Below, in pieces: positions 1 to 10,890 of a DNA stretch of 64,000 bases. Each line of letters starts with the position of its first letter. The first letter of the stretch is position 1. Source of the stretch: Solimicrobium silvestre (GTDB taxonomy: Bacteria; Pseudomonadota; Gammaproteobacteria; Burkholderiales; Burkholderiaceae_D). Both the position numbers and the translations under genes were made by a program. The notes below the pieces were generated by a model. It made no database searches. It was given only the letters and a program-made list of their open reading frames with translations, and was not told where the DNA came from. The stretch spans positions 1-64,000 of the forward strand of contig NZ_PUGF01000017.1 in assembly GCF_002976435.1 (NCBI RefSeq), read 5' to 3'.

Positions 1-81
1 CTCTTCGGTCACATAATCATCCAGCACCTCCGGCAGCAGCGTGCTTTGGGTGCGGTGCTCTCCTTGGATAAATCGCTTCAT
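1..81 (-). CDS. IS1182-type transposase, N-terminal fragment (cut by window edge)
   Basis: Reading leftwards from an ATG at 81, the frame is open to the window edge and begins MKRFIQGEHRTQSTLLPEVL, followed by DDYVTEE. This is the characteristic start of IS1182-type DDE transposases, which usually run to about 450-500 residues. Only 27 residues are inside the window, so the DDE catalytic domain and the integrity of the gene cannot be judged. The gene points out of the window and its upstream flank carries the presumed IS end (see the mobile element entry). Assignment rests on recognising the N-terminal signature alone. Confidence 0.75.
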   Translation of the reverse strand, partial: MKRFIQGEHRTQSTLLPEVLDDYVTEE

Positions 82-207
82 CAACGCTCCTTAACGTGGA
101 TTCGACTTTTTATATAACGCTTGAGAGATATTTCTGTTTACCTCGTTGACAGATTTTTTGAATTATTTTTTATTGCTTTTTAGGGTGCGTTTTTACACAG
201 CCTCTGC
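1..207 (-). mobile_element. Partial insertion sequence, IS1182-like end
   Basis: The fragment holds the transposase N-terminus (1-81), an AT-rich leader and a presumed terminal motif at 184-206 containing TTTTTACACAGCCTC. The right boundary is inferred from this motif; the other end is outside the window, so terminal repeats and target duplication cannot be compared. The boundary could be off by some tens of bases. Confidence 0.5.
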
Positions 208-452
208 CGCAAGCGCGCACTCAGGCCAACAACCTCCGCCACAATGCCTTGTCTTTGATGAATCAAACACTCTGGCAGCTATTGTTTTTACGGTTACGGG
301 GTCTGCGCTGACAACCTGACAATTGCGAACTATCACCATCGAATGTCCGGACCCCAGCTTCTTCAGATCTCAGCTTCCACCAGCCTCCAAAGTGCGTTGG
401 ATTCAACCGGCCAATACAAATATTCTGAACCATTGACCTAATTAATTTTCGA
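208..452. other. Gap between IS end and serine hydrolase gene
   Basis: No convincing gene is present here. A 67-codon minus-strand frame reaches into the hydrolase 3' end but has no recognisable similarity and no good ribosome binding site. No clear terminator for the hydrolase gene is visible. Confidence 0.4.
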
Positions 453-2153
453 CTAGACTCGGGCAAGGTCCTTTCCAGACAGCTTCATTCTCATTGGGTG
501 CCCGTTGACCATCTCCGAAAAACTGATCCATTCCGGACTGTCCATTTCGTCGCGCAAAAAGAAACGATGGTCAGGAGTTGGTTCAAGTGGAATCACGCCG
601 TCTAACCAAAGAATTCCGGCTCGCAATACGACATGCATGCTTCCTATCCAATCGCTGTCATTACGATAGTGTCCAACATAACTGTGCCATTCTGATGGCA
701 CCGAAAATTCGCGCGCTCCAGTGTAATCTGCGCTCACATACCAATCGTTACCCCAGCCAACTTCAGCGAACTTGCCCTCCTTTTTATCACCATCACGCTT
801 AAAGTGAACTGCGAATTTCGCAAACTCCGGGTGTAATACGGTAAACGAATTTTCAGCACCAATAGTCGGTTCCAACGTCACCTGTGTTCCCCGATGTATC
901 AGATACAATCTGTCGCCGACCGAAGTGATTTCCAGAATTCGACCATCGGCACCGGAAAAACGTCCCTCATAGTCCGACGCCTTGTCGACATAATCGGATG
1001 GCTTTTGCAGCGGTATTTTCGGTAAAGGTTTTCCCTCCCGAGAGGCTCGCATTAGTCTTAACGCATATTCAGCTACAGGTCTGGGTCTATATCCCTGCAT
1101 TGAATTGACAGATACGAATACACCAAGACCTGCATCAAGATCAACTTCAAGCGCCGATGCAAAAGATACCATTCCTCCCGTATGACGAAGACGGGTGTGA
1201 CCATCCAGCGTATCAACCGTTATTCCATAACCATACTTGGCGCCCTTACCGAATTCATCTGCTTCCGCGTGCGGTGTTGAAAACAGCTTAAATCCCGCTT
1301 CAGAAACCAGTCTGCCAGTGGGAACCTGTCCACGGTTAATTAACATCTGCAAATAGGCCCCCATGTCAACCGCGTTGGACGCAATGCAGCCACTGGCCGT
1401 TGTCACTGCAATTGGAGGCGCAGCAACGAGGCGTCCGGCGCGCGGATAAGGGCGATCATTTAATTCAACCATATAGCTATTAACGACTCTATTGGCCATA
1501 TCAAGTGTAATGATTGGTTCAGTTGATTTCATTCCGACAGGATTTAAAATACGAACCCGGAATGATTCTGCGAGTGGGCGTTGATCCAACGTCTCAAGCA
1601 GAAGCCCAAGAGCGTCATATCCCATATTGCAGTAATGAAAAAAAGTCCCCGGGGCCGCCGTTGCATGATGACGGAATGATGGATCTGTTGGAAATAGCTC
1701 ACCATCCGGCAATGCTGCTGAATGCGTCAATAAATCATGGGTGCTGATTGAACGTGTAGTGGAATCAAACCGAACCCAGGGAAGATATTCGGCAATTGGA
1801 CGATCAAGGTCCAATTTTCCTTCGTCGTGCAATTGCATCAAACAAAGACCTAAAAATGATTTCGTAATTGAACCAATATGGAATAATTTATTAGGTTTTA
1901 TTGCACTGCGTTTGACACTGTCTTCCACCCCAAAGGTACAAACGCGTTGTATGCCGCTGGCGTCTACAAGTGTCAACGTCAGACCTGGAGCATTCATGTC
2001 TTTTAAGTATTGTTGGATAAATTGATCGAGTAATGGAAAGATAGCCGCATAACTGCTTTTTGTAATCGCTTGTGCTTCATTAATTATGAAATTACTGGTC
2101 GTTGCAGCGGCCGCGGTTTGAATACTCAAACGTAAAAATTCCCGTCTTTTCAT
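453..2153 (-). CDS. Tat-exported serine hydrolase, class C beta-lactamase/penicillin-binding protein fold
   Basis: A 566-residue protein of the beta-lactamase (Pfam 00144) superfamily. The N-terminus has a twin-arginine motif (RREFLRL, residues 3-9), a hydrophobic stretch and a likely cleavage near residue 29, so it should be exported folded. The nucleophile motif is S95-I-T-K98, the second motif Y174-C-N176, and a later HTGG motif near residue 324 corresponds to the third active-site element. The family includes esterases, D-amino-acid peptidases and class C beta-lactamases; the substrate cannot be read from sequence. The roughly 190 residues after the catalytic domain resemble the C-terminal lipocalin-like extensions common in this group. 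The gene stands alone next to an IS end. The start has AAAGGG just upstream. Confidence 0.85.
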   Translation of the reverse strand: MKRREFLRLSIQTAAAATTSNFIINEAQAITKSSYAAIFPLLDQFIQQYLKDMNAPGLTLTLVDASGIQRVCTFGVEDSVKRSAIKPNKLFHIGSITKSFLGLCLMQLHDEGKLDLDRPIAEYLPWVRFDSTTRSISTHDLLTHSAALPDGELFPTDPSFRHHATAAPGTFFHYCNMGYDALGLLLETLDQRPLAESFRVRILNPVGMKSTEPIITLDMANRVVNSYMVELNDRPYPRAGRLVAAPPIAVTTASGCIASNAVDMGAYLQMLINRGQVPTGRLVSEAGFKLFSTPHAEADEFGKGAKYGYGITVDTLDGHTRLRHTGGMVSFASALEVDLDAGLGVFVSVNSMQGYRPRPVAEYALRLMRASREGKPLPKIPLQKPSDYVDKASDYEGRFSGADGRILEITSVGDRLYLIHRGTQVTLEPTIGAENSFTVLHPEFAKFAVHFKRDGDKKEGKFAEVGWGNDWYVSADYTGAREFSVPSEWHSYVGHYRNDSDWIGSMHVVLRAGILWLDGVIPLEPTPDHRFFLRDEMDSPEWISFSEMVNGHPMRMKLSGKDLARV

Positions 2154-2578
2154 ATACCCTTTAGTTTATGATTATAAATTTGGTTGCTGCGAAAGAACTC
2201 TGTACTCAAAAAAATCTACCCAAAGTGGCCAAATACTACTCCCGCCATTTTCCAGCACTGCACGGACCCCCTGAGTGCTGGAATCTATTCCGGCAATCGG
2301 ACACCAATGACGGAACGGACTTTCTCGAATTTATTGGATCACGGTAACACATATTAGTTGGCGCAAATGAAAAGCGCCGTGATTTCGCTTGTGCGTAACA
2401 ACACAGCTGTGCATTTTGTAATTGATACCAGAGGAAAACAGTTGGGGCTAAGATAACGGGGAAATAAATCAGCGGCATGACTTGCTTGAAAACCGCTTCT
2501 TCAAACCTGAGAATAGGAGGTGGGCTACGTAACAATCGCCGGGTAGCCAAACGCGGTTAGGGAACATGTTAAATAAGC
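2154..2578. other. Intergenic region without a recognised gene
   Basis: A 104-codon minus-strand frame (2236-2550) lies here, but its composition (many Arg, Ser, Cys and Pro, one short hydrophobic stretch) looks non-coding and I recognise nothing in it. Seven-base motifs resembling integron core sites near 2555 and 2584 are in the wrong order for an attC site. Confidence 0.35.
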
Positions 2579-3019
2579 TCATAGCCCAACTGGTATCGCC
2601 TGCAAACTGATGTTCTTCACCACCCAACTTGCTTCATTTACTTCCGCCTCCGATGGTTCATCGACAGAAGTGTGTGACGCAAGTACGAAGTCATTTCCAT
2701 TGCTGAGTACCCAAATTTGACACCAGGAGTGCCGCAATAAACTTGCTAGAACCGTTCCGTATGTTCCCATTTTGCACTTGCCGGTCGAGCGACCTCGGAT
2801 CTGGACGTGTGCATTCTTATTCACAATACCTTCTGCGTAGGACACTAGTTGCTCTGGGATTGGGTTTGGTATGGTGCCACCGTGATATTCCGCTTGGATA
2901 GAAATTTGTAGAGCACCAGTACTCTCAGGATCTTCTTTGATGAATGTAGAAGGACCATCCGCATTTTCGCTCGATAGATCGACCCAGCTTGGAGGCAACT
3001 CGACAACTAAACGTAACAT
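2579..3019 (-). CDS. Hypothetical protein of about 146 residues
   Basis: I do not recognise a named family. The frame is open from 3070, but the start at 3019 (MLRLVVELPPSW) is preferred because AAAGGGACGG lies immediately upstream and the extra 17 residues look untypical. The protein is soluble and mixed alpha/beta in appearance. It has a conserved-looking central part (YAEGIVNKNAHVQIRGRS) and a C-terminal segment (CQIWVLSNGNDFVLASHT) followed by an acidic helix-like region (EPSEAEVNEASWVVKNI). The overall plan resembles small proteins seen in integron cassettes and polymorphic-toxin immunity loci, but that is only an impression. It has no operon partner, and the flanks are AT-rich with repeat-like sequence, which suits an acquired gene. 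Confidence 0.55.
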   Translation of the reverse strand: MLRLVVELPPSWVDLSSENADGPSTFIKEDPESTGALQISIQAEYHGGTIPNPIPEQLVSYAEGIVNKNAHVQIRGRSTGKCKMGTYGTVLASLLRHSWCQIWVLSNGNDFVLASHTSVDEPSEAEVNEASWVVKNISLQAIPVGL

Positions 3020-3070
3020 TCCGTCCCTTTCGTTTATTAATCCCCTCCGGTAAAAGTGAACCACGATCAC

Positions 3071-3682
3071 CTTATTAAATTTCTATTTACTGTGAGAGAG
3101 CGAATGTCGGCTTTATGGCCTTTTGACGAAAGACCGCTCGGTGCCGATTTTGTTGAAAAACTCTTTTTTCGACATAGTTAAAAAAATTTTAGGCGTCTAG
3201 AGCAACTCTAAAAAATTTCAAGTCACCCGGCACAACGACGGCACTAAAAATTGACTGTGAACTTCTATTAGTCTTCAGTTCGGTATTTGAATCAAGTTTT
3301 CATATAAAACTTAATTTAGCCCAAATTTTGATCAACCCGTTTTTTGAGTTTTTCAACAAAATCTGCCGATTCCGAGCATTTTCTAAAACATGCTGATCGG
3401 CTTTTGGCCTTCGCATTGCGGTCATGCGCAAGTGAAAGACAATAATTGAAAAATTAATAAATAGCAACTTTGTTGCCTGTAAATTTCGTTTAATGCTAAT
3501 ACCTTACCTTTGTATTTAAAGCGATGGGTGGCTTATTGAAGATACGAATAGGCGGCTTTTTCAAATGTTAATTGGTGGTTTTCTTAATGCGAATATGCAA
3601 TGACTGTGTAGTTCTAGTAGATGGTCTTGCGGAAGGTATGTTTATTCAGTTAATGCGTCCATGCGCCATTGCAAGTTAATTT
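3071..3682. other. AT-rich intergenic region containing an inverted-repeat element
   Basis: No gene is seen in these roughly 610 bases. They contain a 218-bp segment bounded by perfect 18-bp inverted repeats (listed separately). Flanking fragments resemble each other: TCGGCTTTATGGCC near 3108 and TCGGCTTTTGGCC near 3398. No clear terminator of the atp operon was found. Confidence 0.5.
3146..3363. repeat. MITE-like element with 18-bp perfect terminal inverted repeats
   Basis: GATTTTGTTGAAAAACTC at 3146-3163 is the exact reverse complement of 3346-3363. The 182 bases between are AT-rich and have no open frame of note. Size and structure fit a non-autonomous miniature element. No unambiguous target-site duplication was found, so it may instead be the joined ends of a deleted IS. 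Only one copy is in the window. Confidence 0.5.
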
Positions 3683-4606
3683 TCAACGCACTTTGTTTCC
3701 CAGCGCATTTGAACCAGCAACAACATCAAACAATTCTTCGTCAATCGAGTTCTGCCGTAGTCGGTAAAAAGTTCGGCTTAATACAGTCGATAATTCATTG
3801 ATGTTTTTCTCTGCGCGTTGCATTGCGGCGAGGCGGCTGGCGTTTTCGCTGACCAATGATTCCGCGCAAGCTTTGAACAGTGAGATGAAGAGATATTCAC
3901 GAAGCAGGGCGCGTAATAGTTCGTTGCCCGTTTCTGACTCTCGTCCTGTTTTCATTCCTATCGCTTCCGGCAGGTTCTTGGTGGGCCACGGAATTGCTGT
4001 TATGTTTCGCTGCCATTCGGCATCTAATGGCAACAGGCGCTGACAAACTGGCTGATATTGCGATCCGGATAGCGGCGCGTTGTGGAAGACATAGATTGTC
4101 TCCTGATCGTAGTCAAATTCACTGTGCGGTCGATGCGCTTCACAATCGATCTGAATACGGCCGACTAACTGGGTGATCGCAGTGGCCGAATTCGGTACTC
4201 CATACGGGCCAAACAGCGGCAGGTTTGCATCGCCAAGGATGGCATGTAACCGCTCGCCCACTACCCAAATTTTCTTTTCGCCGGGTAATTTGTCGAGTTT
4301 ATCCATGACGAAGCGACCCATTACATCGTTGAATTGGCCCACTAATCCTTGATCGGAGCCAAACACAATTGCACCAATTACCTTATGTTCGTTCTGTTGA
4401 AAATGGGGCGTTACCACTGGCCCGGCCTGCCGAAAGCAAGCACTTAATCCCAGGGTAACCGTGCGTTCGTAATCACCCAGCGACTGCACCGCATTTTCGT
4501 ATTGGCCGATGCTTGACGCTGCCATTGCCTTCATCGTGCGCACTACCGACTTGAGTTTGTCGGCACCGCTGATCTTTCCGCGCAAGCTGGCTAAGGTGTC
4601 GCTCAT
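3683..4606 (-). CDS. atpG: N-type ATPase subunit gamma
   Basis: A 307-residue gamma subunit, the central rotor shaft linking the catalytic head to the c-ring. Typical N-terminal helix (LRGKISGADKLKSVVRTMKAMAA, residues 8-30) and a C-terminal helix (ASRLAAMQRAEKNINELS, from about residue 256) are both visible. The middle (GAIVFGSDQGLVGQFND) matches the Rossmann-like domain. It is the last gene of the nine-gene operon and follows atpA by 18 bp. Sequence divergence from standard gamma subunits is as expected for N-type enzymes. Confidence 0.92.
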   Translation of the reverse strand: MSDTLASLRGKISGADKLKSVVRTMKAMAASSIGQYENAVQSLGDYERTVTLGLSACFRQAGPVVTPHFQQNEHKVIGAIVFGSDQGLVGQFNDVMGRFVMDKLDKLPGEKKIWVVGERLHAILGDANLPLFGPYGVPNSATAITQLVGRIQIDCEAHRPHSEFDYDQETIYVFHNAPLSGSQYQPVCQRLLPLDAEWQRNITAIPWPTKNLPEAIGMKTGRESETGNELLRALLREYLFISLFKACAESLVSENASRLAAMQRAEKNINELSTVLSRTFYRLRQNSIDEELFDVVAGSNALGNKVR

Positions 4607-4624
4607 AGGCTTCTCATCGATTAT

Positions 4625-6172
4625 TCATTTGTCACTCGTGGCGGTAAGCACAAACGGAGTTAGCGCTGTTTTCGCTATACGCTGAATGGTTGCGCGATCT
4701 TCGTCGCTTAATTTTTTTTGAGTGGTAAAACGCTGACATACGTCGTCTGGAATTTCTTGCGCAGCCAGAGATAAAGCCTGCTCCGCCTCCGGCATTCGTT
4801 CTAGTGGAACCGTATCGAACAATCCCGACGTGAGTGCAAACAGTATGCAAATTTGTTTTGGTACTGTCAGCGGTGAATATATCGGTTGTTTGAGGCAAGC
4901 GCGGATACGGTTACCGTGGTCGATAATGTTGCGCGAGCTGTCGTCCAGTCGCGTACCAAAGCGCGAGAAGGTCTCGAGTTCTTCAAACTGGGAATAGGCT
5001 AATTTTATTGTGCCCGCAACAGCACGGTAAGCACCAAGCTGTGCCTTGCCGCCGACTCGAGACACCGACTTTGCTACGTCGATGGCGGGTAACATGCCTA
5101 GCTCGAACAGGGTGGGCGACAGATAGAGTTGGCCGTCGGTAATAGAGATCAGATTGGTTGGAATGTAGGCGGCAATATCTTGTGCTTCGGTTTCGATAAT
5201 GGGTAAGGAGGTGAGCGAACCGCCGCCTAATTCTGTGCGCAGATGGGTTGAGCGTTCCAGCAGGCGTGAATGAATGTAGAACACGTCGCCTGGGAAAGCT
5301 TCGCGTCCGGGCGGCCGACGCAGCAATAACGACAGCTCGCGGTAGGCGCGGGCGTGCTGGGTGAGGTCGTCATAGACGATCAACACATCCCGACCCGCCT
5401 CCATGAAATGCTCAGCAATGCTGGTGGCGGCATAGGGGGCGATGTAGGTCAGGCCCGGTGCGTCGTTACCTTCACTGACCATGACCACCGTGTATTCCAT
5501 CGCACCATGGCTGCGCAGATCGGCGACTACTTTGGCCACCGAAGATGCACGCTGGCCGATGGCGCAATAGATGCAGAGCACATTTTGACCACGCTGATTG
5601 AGAATGGCATCGAGCGCAATTGCCGTTTTCCCGGTCTGCCTGTCGCCCAGTATCAATTCGCGTTGTCCCCGCCCGATTGGAACCAGCGCGTCGATCACCT
5701 TTATGCCGGTTTGCAAAGGAGTCGTTACAGGCGCACGATCCATAATTGCCTTGGCGTTGCGTTCAATCGGCAGACGCTGCGAGGTAGAAATCGGGCCCTG
5801 CTCATCCAAAGGGCGGCCAAGCGGATTGATCACTCGACCCAGCAGCTCTTCGCCGACCGCAACATCCATGACGCGCCCGGTTCGTTCTACTTCATCCCCG
5901 GTTTGTAATTGCGTGTAGTCGCCAAGCAGCACCACGCCGATTTCATTCGCGTCGATATTGAAGGCAATGCCGCGTAATCCGTTTGGGAAACGGATTAATT
6001 CCTCAAACCCGATAGTGGGTAAGCCTACGATGGTGGCAATGCCGGTAGAGACGGCGGTGACAATGCCAACTTCGCGTACTGCGAGCTGATGCGCGTATCC
6101 TTCCCGCACCTGACTCATATGGGCAAAGGTGTCGCCAACGGCGGCTAACAGAGTATCGGGTAGCTCGCTCAT
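4625..6172 (-). CDS. atpA: N-type ATPase subunit alpha
   Basis: A 515-residue non-catalytic nucleotide-binding subunit of the F1-like head. The Walker A motif GDRQTGKT is present in the middle (about residues 171-178), with the alpha signature [20 protein letters not shown] further on. The gene overlaps atpF by 4 bp (ATGA). An N-terminal segment starting [21 protein letters not shown] would contact the peripheral stalk; the stalk attachment is of interest because there is no separate delta gene. It forms the alpha3beta3 hexamer with the AtpD product. Confidence 0.95.
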   Translation of the reverse strand: MSELPDTLLAAVGDTFAHMSQVREGYAHQLAVREVGIVTAVSTGIATIVGLPTIGFEELIRFPNGLRGIAFNIDANEIGVVLLGDYTQLQTGDEVERTGRVMDVAVGEELLGRVINPLGRPLDEQGPISTSQRLPIERNAKAIMDRAPVTTPLQTGIKVIDALVPIGRGQRELILGDRQTGKTAIALDAILNQRGQNVLCIYCAIGQRASSVAKVVADLRSHGAMEYTVVMVSEGNDAPGLTYIAPYAATSIAEHFMEAGRDVLIVYDDLTQHARAYRELSLLLRRPPGREAFPGDVFYIHSRLLERSTHLRTELGGGSLTSLPIIETEAQDIAAYIPTNLISITDGQLYLSPTLFELGMLPAIDVAKSVSRVGGKAQLGAYRAVAGTIKLAYSQFEELETFSRFGTRLDDSSRNIIDHGNRIRACLKQPIYSPLTVPKQICILFALTSGLFDTVPLERMPEAEQALSLAAQEIPDDVCQRFTTQKKLSDEDRATIQRIAKTALTPFVLTATSDK

Positions 6173-7104
6173 TTAGAAGCGCTATCTGTGGTGACTGTAT
6201 CTGGCTCGTCTTTAAAAGGCTCTGTCGGATCAGCAGTCTCATTCGCCTGTATCTGTGCTTCCGTCATAGGAATAATCGTTGGTGCATCCTCTGTTTTTGC
6301 TTCTGTTTCTGCTCCTGTCTTGGCGTCTACGTTGGTTTCTGCCTTAACCGCTGGCGTCACTATGTCGTTTATCCGCTTATCAAGGGAAGTCAAATAATCA
6401 TCAATGCTCCATGCCAGTTTTTGGCCGTTTATACTCAGTTCGACGCCGCACACCAGACGCGGCGCGATGTCGAATTTGACGGGAGCTTCCATTGCGAAAG
6501 TTTCCTTCAACGCTAACTGGATCGCTTTCTGCTGTCCTTCAGACAAGGCAAACGCGCTACGTACCAATGCCGGTTCTGTTGAATTTTTAAGGGCCTTGGT
6601 CAATTCGGTCTTGGCGTGCTCGTCCAGCGTGCGTAGCCGGTCTATGAATACTTTGATTATTTGCGTTTCGACGCTGGCCGAACCGAGATCAGATAAGACC
6701 CGGCGAGCAATAGAAAATACTTCTTCCTGCACACCGATCGTCACCTCACGTTTGAGTGCATCATGTTCACCTTGCAAGGTCGCCTCAAGCTTGGTACGTA
6801 AGACATCGACATCTTTTCTCGTTTGATCGAGCATTTTTTTTCGCTCCGTTTTTGCGTCATCTTGTGCTGCCTGTAATAAGGCACTGCGGCCTTGTTCAAA
6901 GGTGTCATTTTTTTTCTGAAACTCGTTGCGCTGTTGTGTTGCTGCAGTCTGTTTAGATTCGGCATCCTTCAATGCGGCGGTAATTTTTGCCTCGCGTGCA
7001 TCGATGGCATTCAGAATAGGCTGATAGAGATAGCGCTTCATCAGCCATACCAGAATCAGGAAATTGATCGTTTGTGCAACAACCGTAAACCAGTCGATTA
7101 ACAT
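6169..7104 (-). CDS. atpF: N-type ATPase subunit b with C-terminal delta-like domain
   Basis: A 311-residue protein, about twice the length of an ordinary b subunit. Residues 1-26 form the membrane anchor, residues 30-170 a long charged helix (the stalk), and residues 180-246 resemble the C-terminal part of the F1 delta/OSCP subunit. That resemblance consists of [13 protein letters not shown], then [20 protein letters not shown], then a helix ending YLTSLDKRI. The last 60 residues are an acidic, Thr/Glu-rich tail. It lies 3 bp after atpE and overlaps atpA by 4 bp. No separate delta gene exists in the operon, so this domain probably supplies the delta connection. The b assignment is firm; the fusion is a reading of sequence similarity by eye. 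Confidence 0.9.
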   Translation of the reverse strand: MLIDWFTVVAQTINFLILVWLMKRYLYQPILNAIDAREAKITAALKDAESKQTAATQQRNEFQKKNDTFEQGRSALLQAAQDDAKTERKKMLDQTRKDVDVLRTKLEATLQGEHDALKREVTIGVQEEVFSIARRVLSDLGSASVETQIIKVFIDRLRTLDEHAKTELTKALKNSTEPALVRSAFALSEGQQKAIQLALKETFAMEAPVKFDIAPRLVCGVELSINGQKLAWSIDDYLTSLDKRINDIVTPAVKAETNVDAKTGAETEAKTEDAPTIIPMTEAQIQANETADPTEPFKDEPDTVTTDSASK

Positions 7105-7107
7105 AAC

Positions 7108-7389
7108 TTACTTCCCTGTCGTGAGGCTAATCACATGATTCCAGAACGGGTTCGCAAAGATCAGGATCATCGACACGACAAAACAATAGATAGCGGTCGA
7201 TTCGATCATGGCGAGTCCCACGAACAAGGTGCGTGTGATTGTTGCTGCGGCATCGGGTTGTTGTGCCAGTGAAGTTAGTGCTGTTGCCACCGCACGCCCT
7301 TCGCCCAGTGCGGGCCCGATTACGCCGATGGCGATGGTAATGCCAGCGGTAAAAATAGAAACTATCGCGATAATCGTCATGTTATCCAT
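7108..7389 (-). CDS. atpE: N-type ATPase subunit c (rotor ring)
   Basis: A 93-residue two-helix proteolipid that forms the membrane rotor ring. Helix 1 carries GPALGEG with E30, and helix 2 carries the ion-binding group E63-S64-T65 with Y68. The EST..Y set is the signature of sodium-binding c subunits, but the position filled by Gln in classical Na+ rings is Glu here. A second carboxylate of this kind is reported for N-type c-rings, at least one of which (Burkholderia pseudomallei, 17 subunits) is proton-coupled. Ion choice therefore cannot be settled from the motif. It overlaps the end of atpB by 8 bp. Confidence 0.95.
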   Translation of the reverse strand: MDNMTIIAIVSIFTAGITIAIGVIGPALGEGRAVATALTSLAQQPDAAATITRTLFVGLAMIESTAIYCFVVSMILIFANPFWNHVISLTTGK

Positions 7390-8122
7390 GAGGTGCGTCC
7401 TTTGGGTTGGGAGTTTGCGGTTGCGGATTGGTTTTTAGATTAGCGACGGGCTCAGGTGCCCGTACCTGCATGGCTGCCGCAATGTAGACGGTTGCCAGAA
7501 TGCTGAAAATATAGGCTTGCACCATGCCGGTTAGCAGGCCGAGTAAGGTCATCACTAAGGGAAACAAAAAAGGTGTAATGGTGAGCAGGATGGCGATGAT
7601 CATCGTTCCGCTCATCATATTGCCGAACAGGCGTACTGCTAATGCCAGCGTACGCGACAATTCGCTGATGATGTTAAAGGGCAGCATCAGCAGGGTCGGC
7701 TCTAGATAGGACTTCAGGTAGCCGCTTAAACCCTGTTGTTCAATGCCAAACAACGGTACCGCGACGAATACGCAAAGCGCCAGCGCTGCCGTGGTTGACA
7801 GAGAACCCGTGGGTGGCACGTAGCCTGGAATGACGGTACATATACTTGCCGTCGCGACAAACAGGAATAGCGTCCCCAGGAAACCAAGATATTTTTCCGG
7901 GTTCGCCAAGCCGACCTCTTCGATCTGTTGTTTGATGCCGATAACGATGATTTCTAACGCACCTTGCCACCGGGAGATTTTTTCATCGGTTGCGAGCTTG
8001 CGGGTCACCAGCATGGCACCGACCGTCATCGCCAGCATCAAGAGCCAGGTTGTAATAATGGTTTCATTCAAATGGATGAAGCCGTATTGCCACAATATCA
8101 GTTGATCAGAGCTAAGATTCAT
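7382..8122 (-). CDS. atpB: N-type ATPase subunit a (stator)
   Basis: A 246-residue membrane protein with five to six hydrophobic helices. The functional arginine lies in the conserved stretch ELSRTLALAVRLFGNMMSG (about residues 160-178), which faces the c-ring carboxylates. I chose the ATG at 8122 (MNLSSDQLILWQYGF) rather than the longer frame from 8239 because it gives a 4-bp ATGA overlap with atpR and a normal N-terminus. The C-terminal tail after the last helix is long and Pro/Asn-rich (NPQPQTPNPKD). Confidence 0.93.
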   Translation of the reverse strand: MNLSSDQLILWQYGFIHLNETIITTWLLMLAMTVGAMLVTRKLATDEKISRWQGALEIIVIGIKQQIEEVGLANPEKYLGFLGTLFLFVATASICTVIPGYVPPTGSLSTTAALALCVFVAVPLFGIEQQGLSGYLKSYLEPTLLMLPFNIISELSRTLALAVRLFGNMMSGTMIIAILLTITPFLFPLVMTLLGLLTGMVQAYIFSILATVYIAAAMQVRAPEPVANLKTNPQPQTPNPKDAPHG

Positions 8123-8430
8123 TGTTCTTCCGATGCGTCTAGAGAGGGCGGCAAACGTAATTGACGTACATGAAAAAATCGTAGTACCGCAAACCGTGCA
8201 ACGATGAATCCCAACAGGCAGACAATGGCGCGGTGCCAATCATCACCTGCTACCAAGTGCAGCCCAACCAGCATTCCCACTGTGCGTAATAGCAAACTGC
8301 CGAAAAACCAAAGTGCCGGGTTATCGGACACGACTCCTTTGAGAGTAGTCCACCACAAGCCGCCAAAAAACAGTGCGCCGATTACGATACCAACGGCAAA
8401 CGCACCGGCGAGGTTAATGAAGTCATTCAT
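8119..8430 (-). CDS. atpR: N-type ATPase accessory membrane protein AtpR
   Basis: A 103-residue protein with three hydrophobic helices, starting MNDFINLAG at 8430. The start overlaps the end of atpQ by 8 bp, and its stop overlaps atpB by 4 bp. In N-type ATPase operons this position holds AtpR, a small membrane protein unique to these operons and proposed to interact with the c-ring or help its assembly. The helices contain a few arginines (LLLRTVGMLVG, FIVARFAVLRFF), a known feature of the family. Identification rests on position, length and topology. Confidence 0.85.
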   Translation of the reverse strand: MNDFINLAGAFAVGIVIGALFFGGLWWTTLKGVVSDNPALWFFGSLLLRTVGMLVGLHLVAGDDWHRAIVCLLGFIVARFAVLRFFHVRQLRLPPSLDASEEQ

Positions 8431-8768
8431 CGCGGCTTTCCTTTTCGACCGGTTCACTCTGTTCTTTGTGTATTGCAGAGTCTTCCTTGGCTACCCAATG
8501 CCAGGCGTTGAAACAACCAAGGCATAACCCGGTAATTAACAATGTCAGCGTCCATGAATGTCCAGCCGGATAGTGCTTGTCGATCCATATTCCAATAGCA
8601 GCCCCCACCAACGTAGGAACCACCACCGACCAGCCGACCAAGCCCATCATTCCGAGACCAAACCAGACACCCTGTATAGTCCTTCTTTGCGCCCGGAGTT
8701 TGCGCATTTCTTGCTCGCCTACCTTGCGACTAAAGGTGGTCTCTACGATTGTCTCTGGCTGTTCTGGC

Positions 8769-8779
<11 letters not shown>
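8423..8779 (-). CDS. atpQ: N-type ATPase accessory membrane protein AtpQ (AtpI/AtpZ-like)
   Basis: A 118-residue protein with a charged N-terminus (RKVGEQEMRKLRAQRR) and two hydrophobic helices, the second pair of features typical of AtpI/AtpZ proteins. I chose the ATG at 8779 (MSNKPEQPET), which overlaps atpC by 11 bp, over the longer frame from 8842. AtpI-like proteins assist rotor ring assembly or Mg2+ supply in other F-type operons. The order D-C-Q-R-B is diagnostic for N-type operons. Confidence 0.85.
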
Positions 8780-10608
<1,829 letters not shown>

Positions 10609-10890
10609 TTATTGTTCCAATACATACGTTCCTGTTGTGGCAACAAGCGGAAGGTGGCTCCTCACTTCATGCATTTTGTTATGCCGATGAGTGATCGTGA
10701 GCGCTAAAAGCTTAAGGGTGTACGGAACACGCCAGTTCATCTGTACGGTAGCGAACTTAGCGATGATTTTCTAATGTAAAAAGTCTATGTGGTTTGCCGC
10801 ACAGATCAGGACAGGCATTGCGCGCACAGTTCATGGTGCAGATATGCAGGAAACCCGTCCGGAATAGCGCATTTATCAATCAGGATTCCA

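Noticed and set aside
453-2153. Clinical-type class C beta-lactamase
   Set aside because: The sequence has the SxxK and YxN motifs but is longer, carries a Tat signal and a C-terminal extension, and lacks the overall features of AmpC enzymes; only a general serine hydrolase call is justified.
2236-2590. Possible integron attC site and small ORF beside the hypothetical gene
   Set aside because: GTTRRRY-like and RYYYAAC-like boxes at 2555 and 2584 occur in reversed order and are not separated by a pairing stem; the ORF has no homology I recognise.
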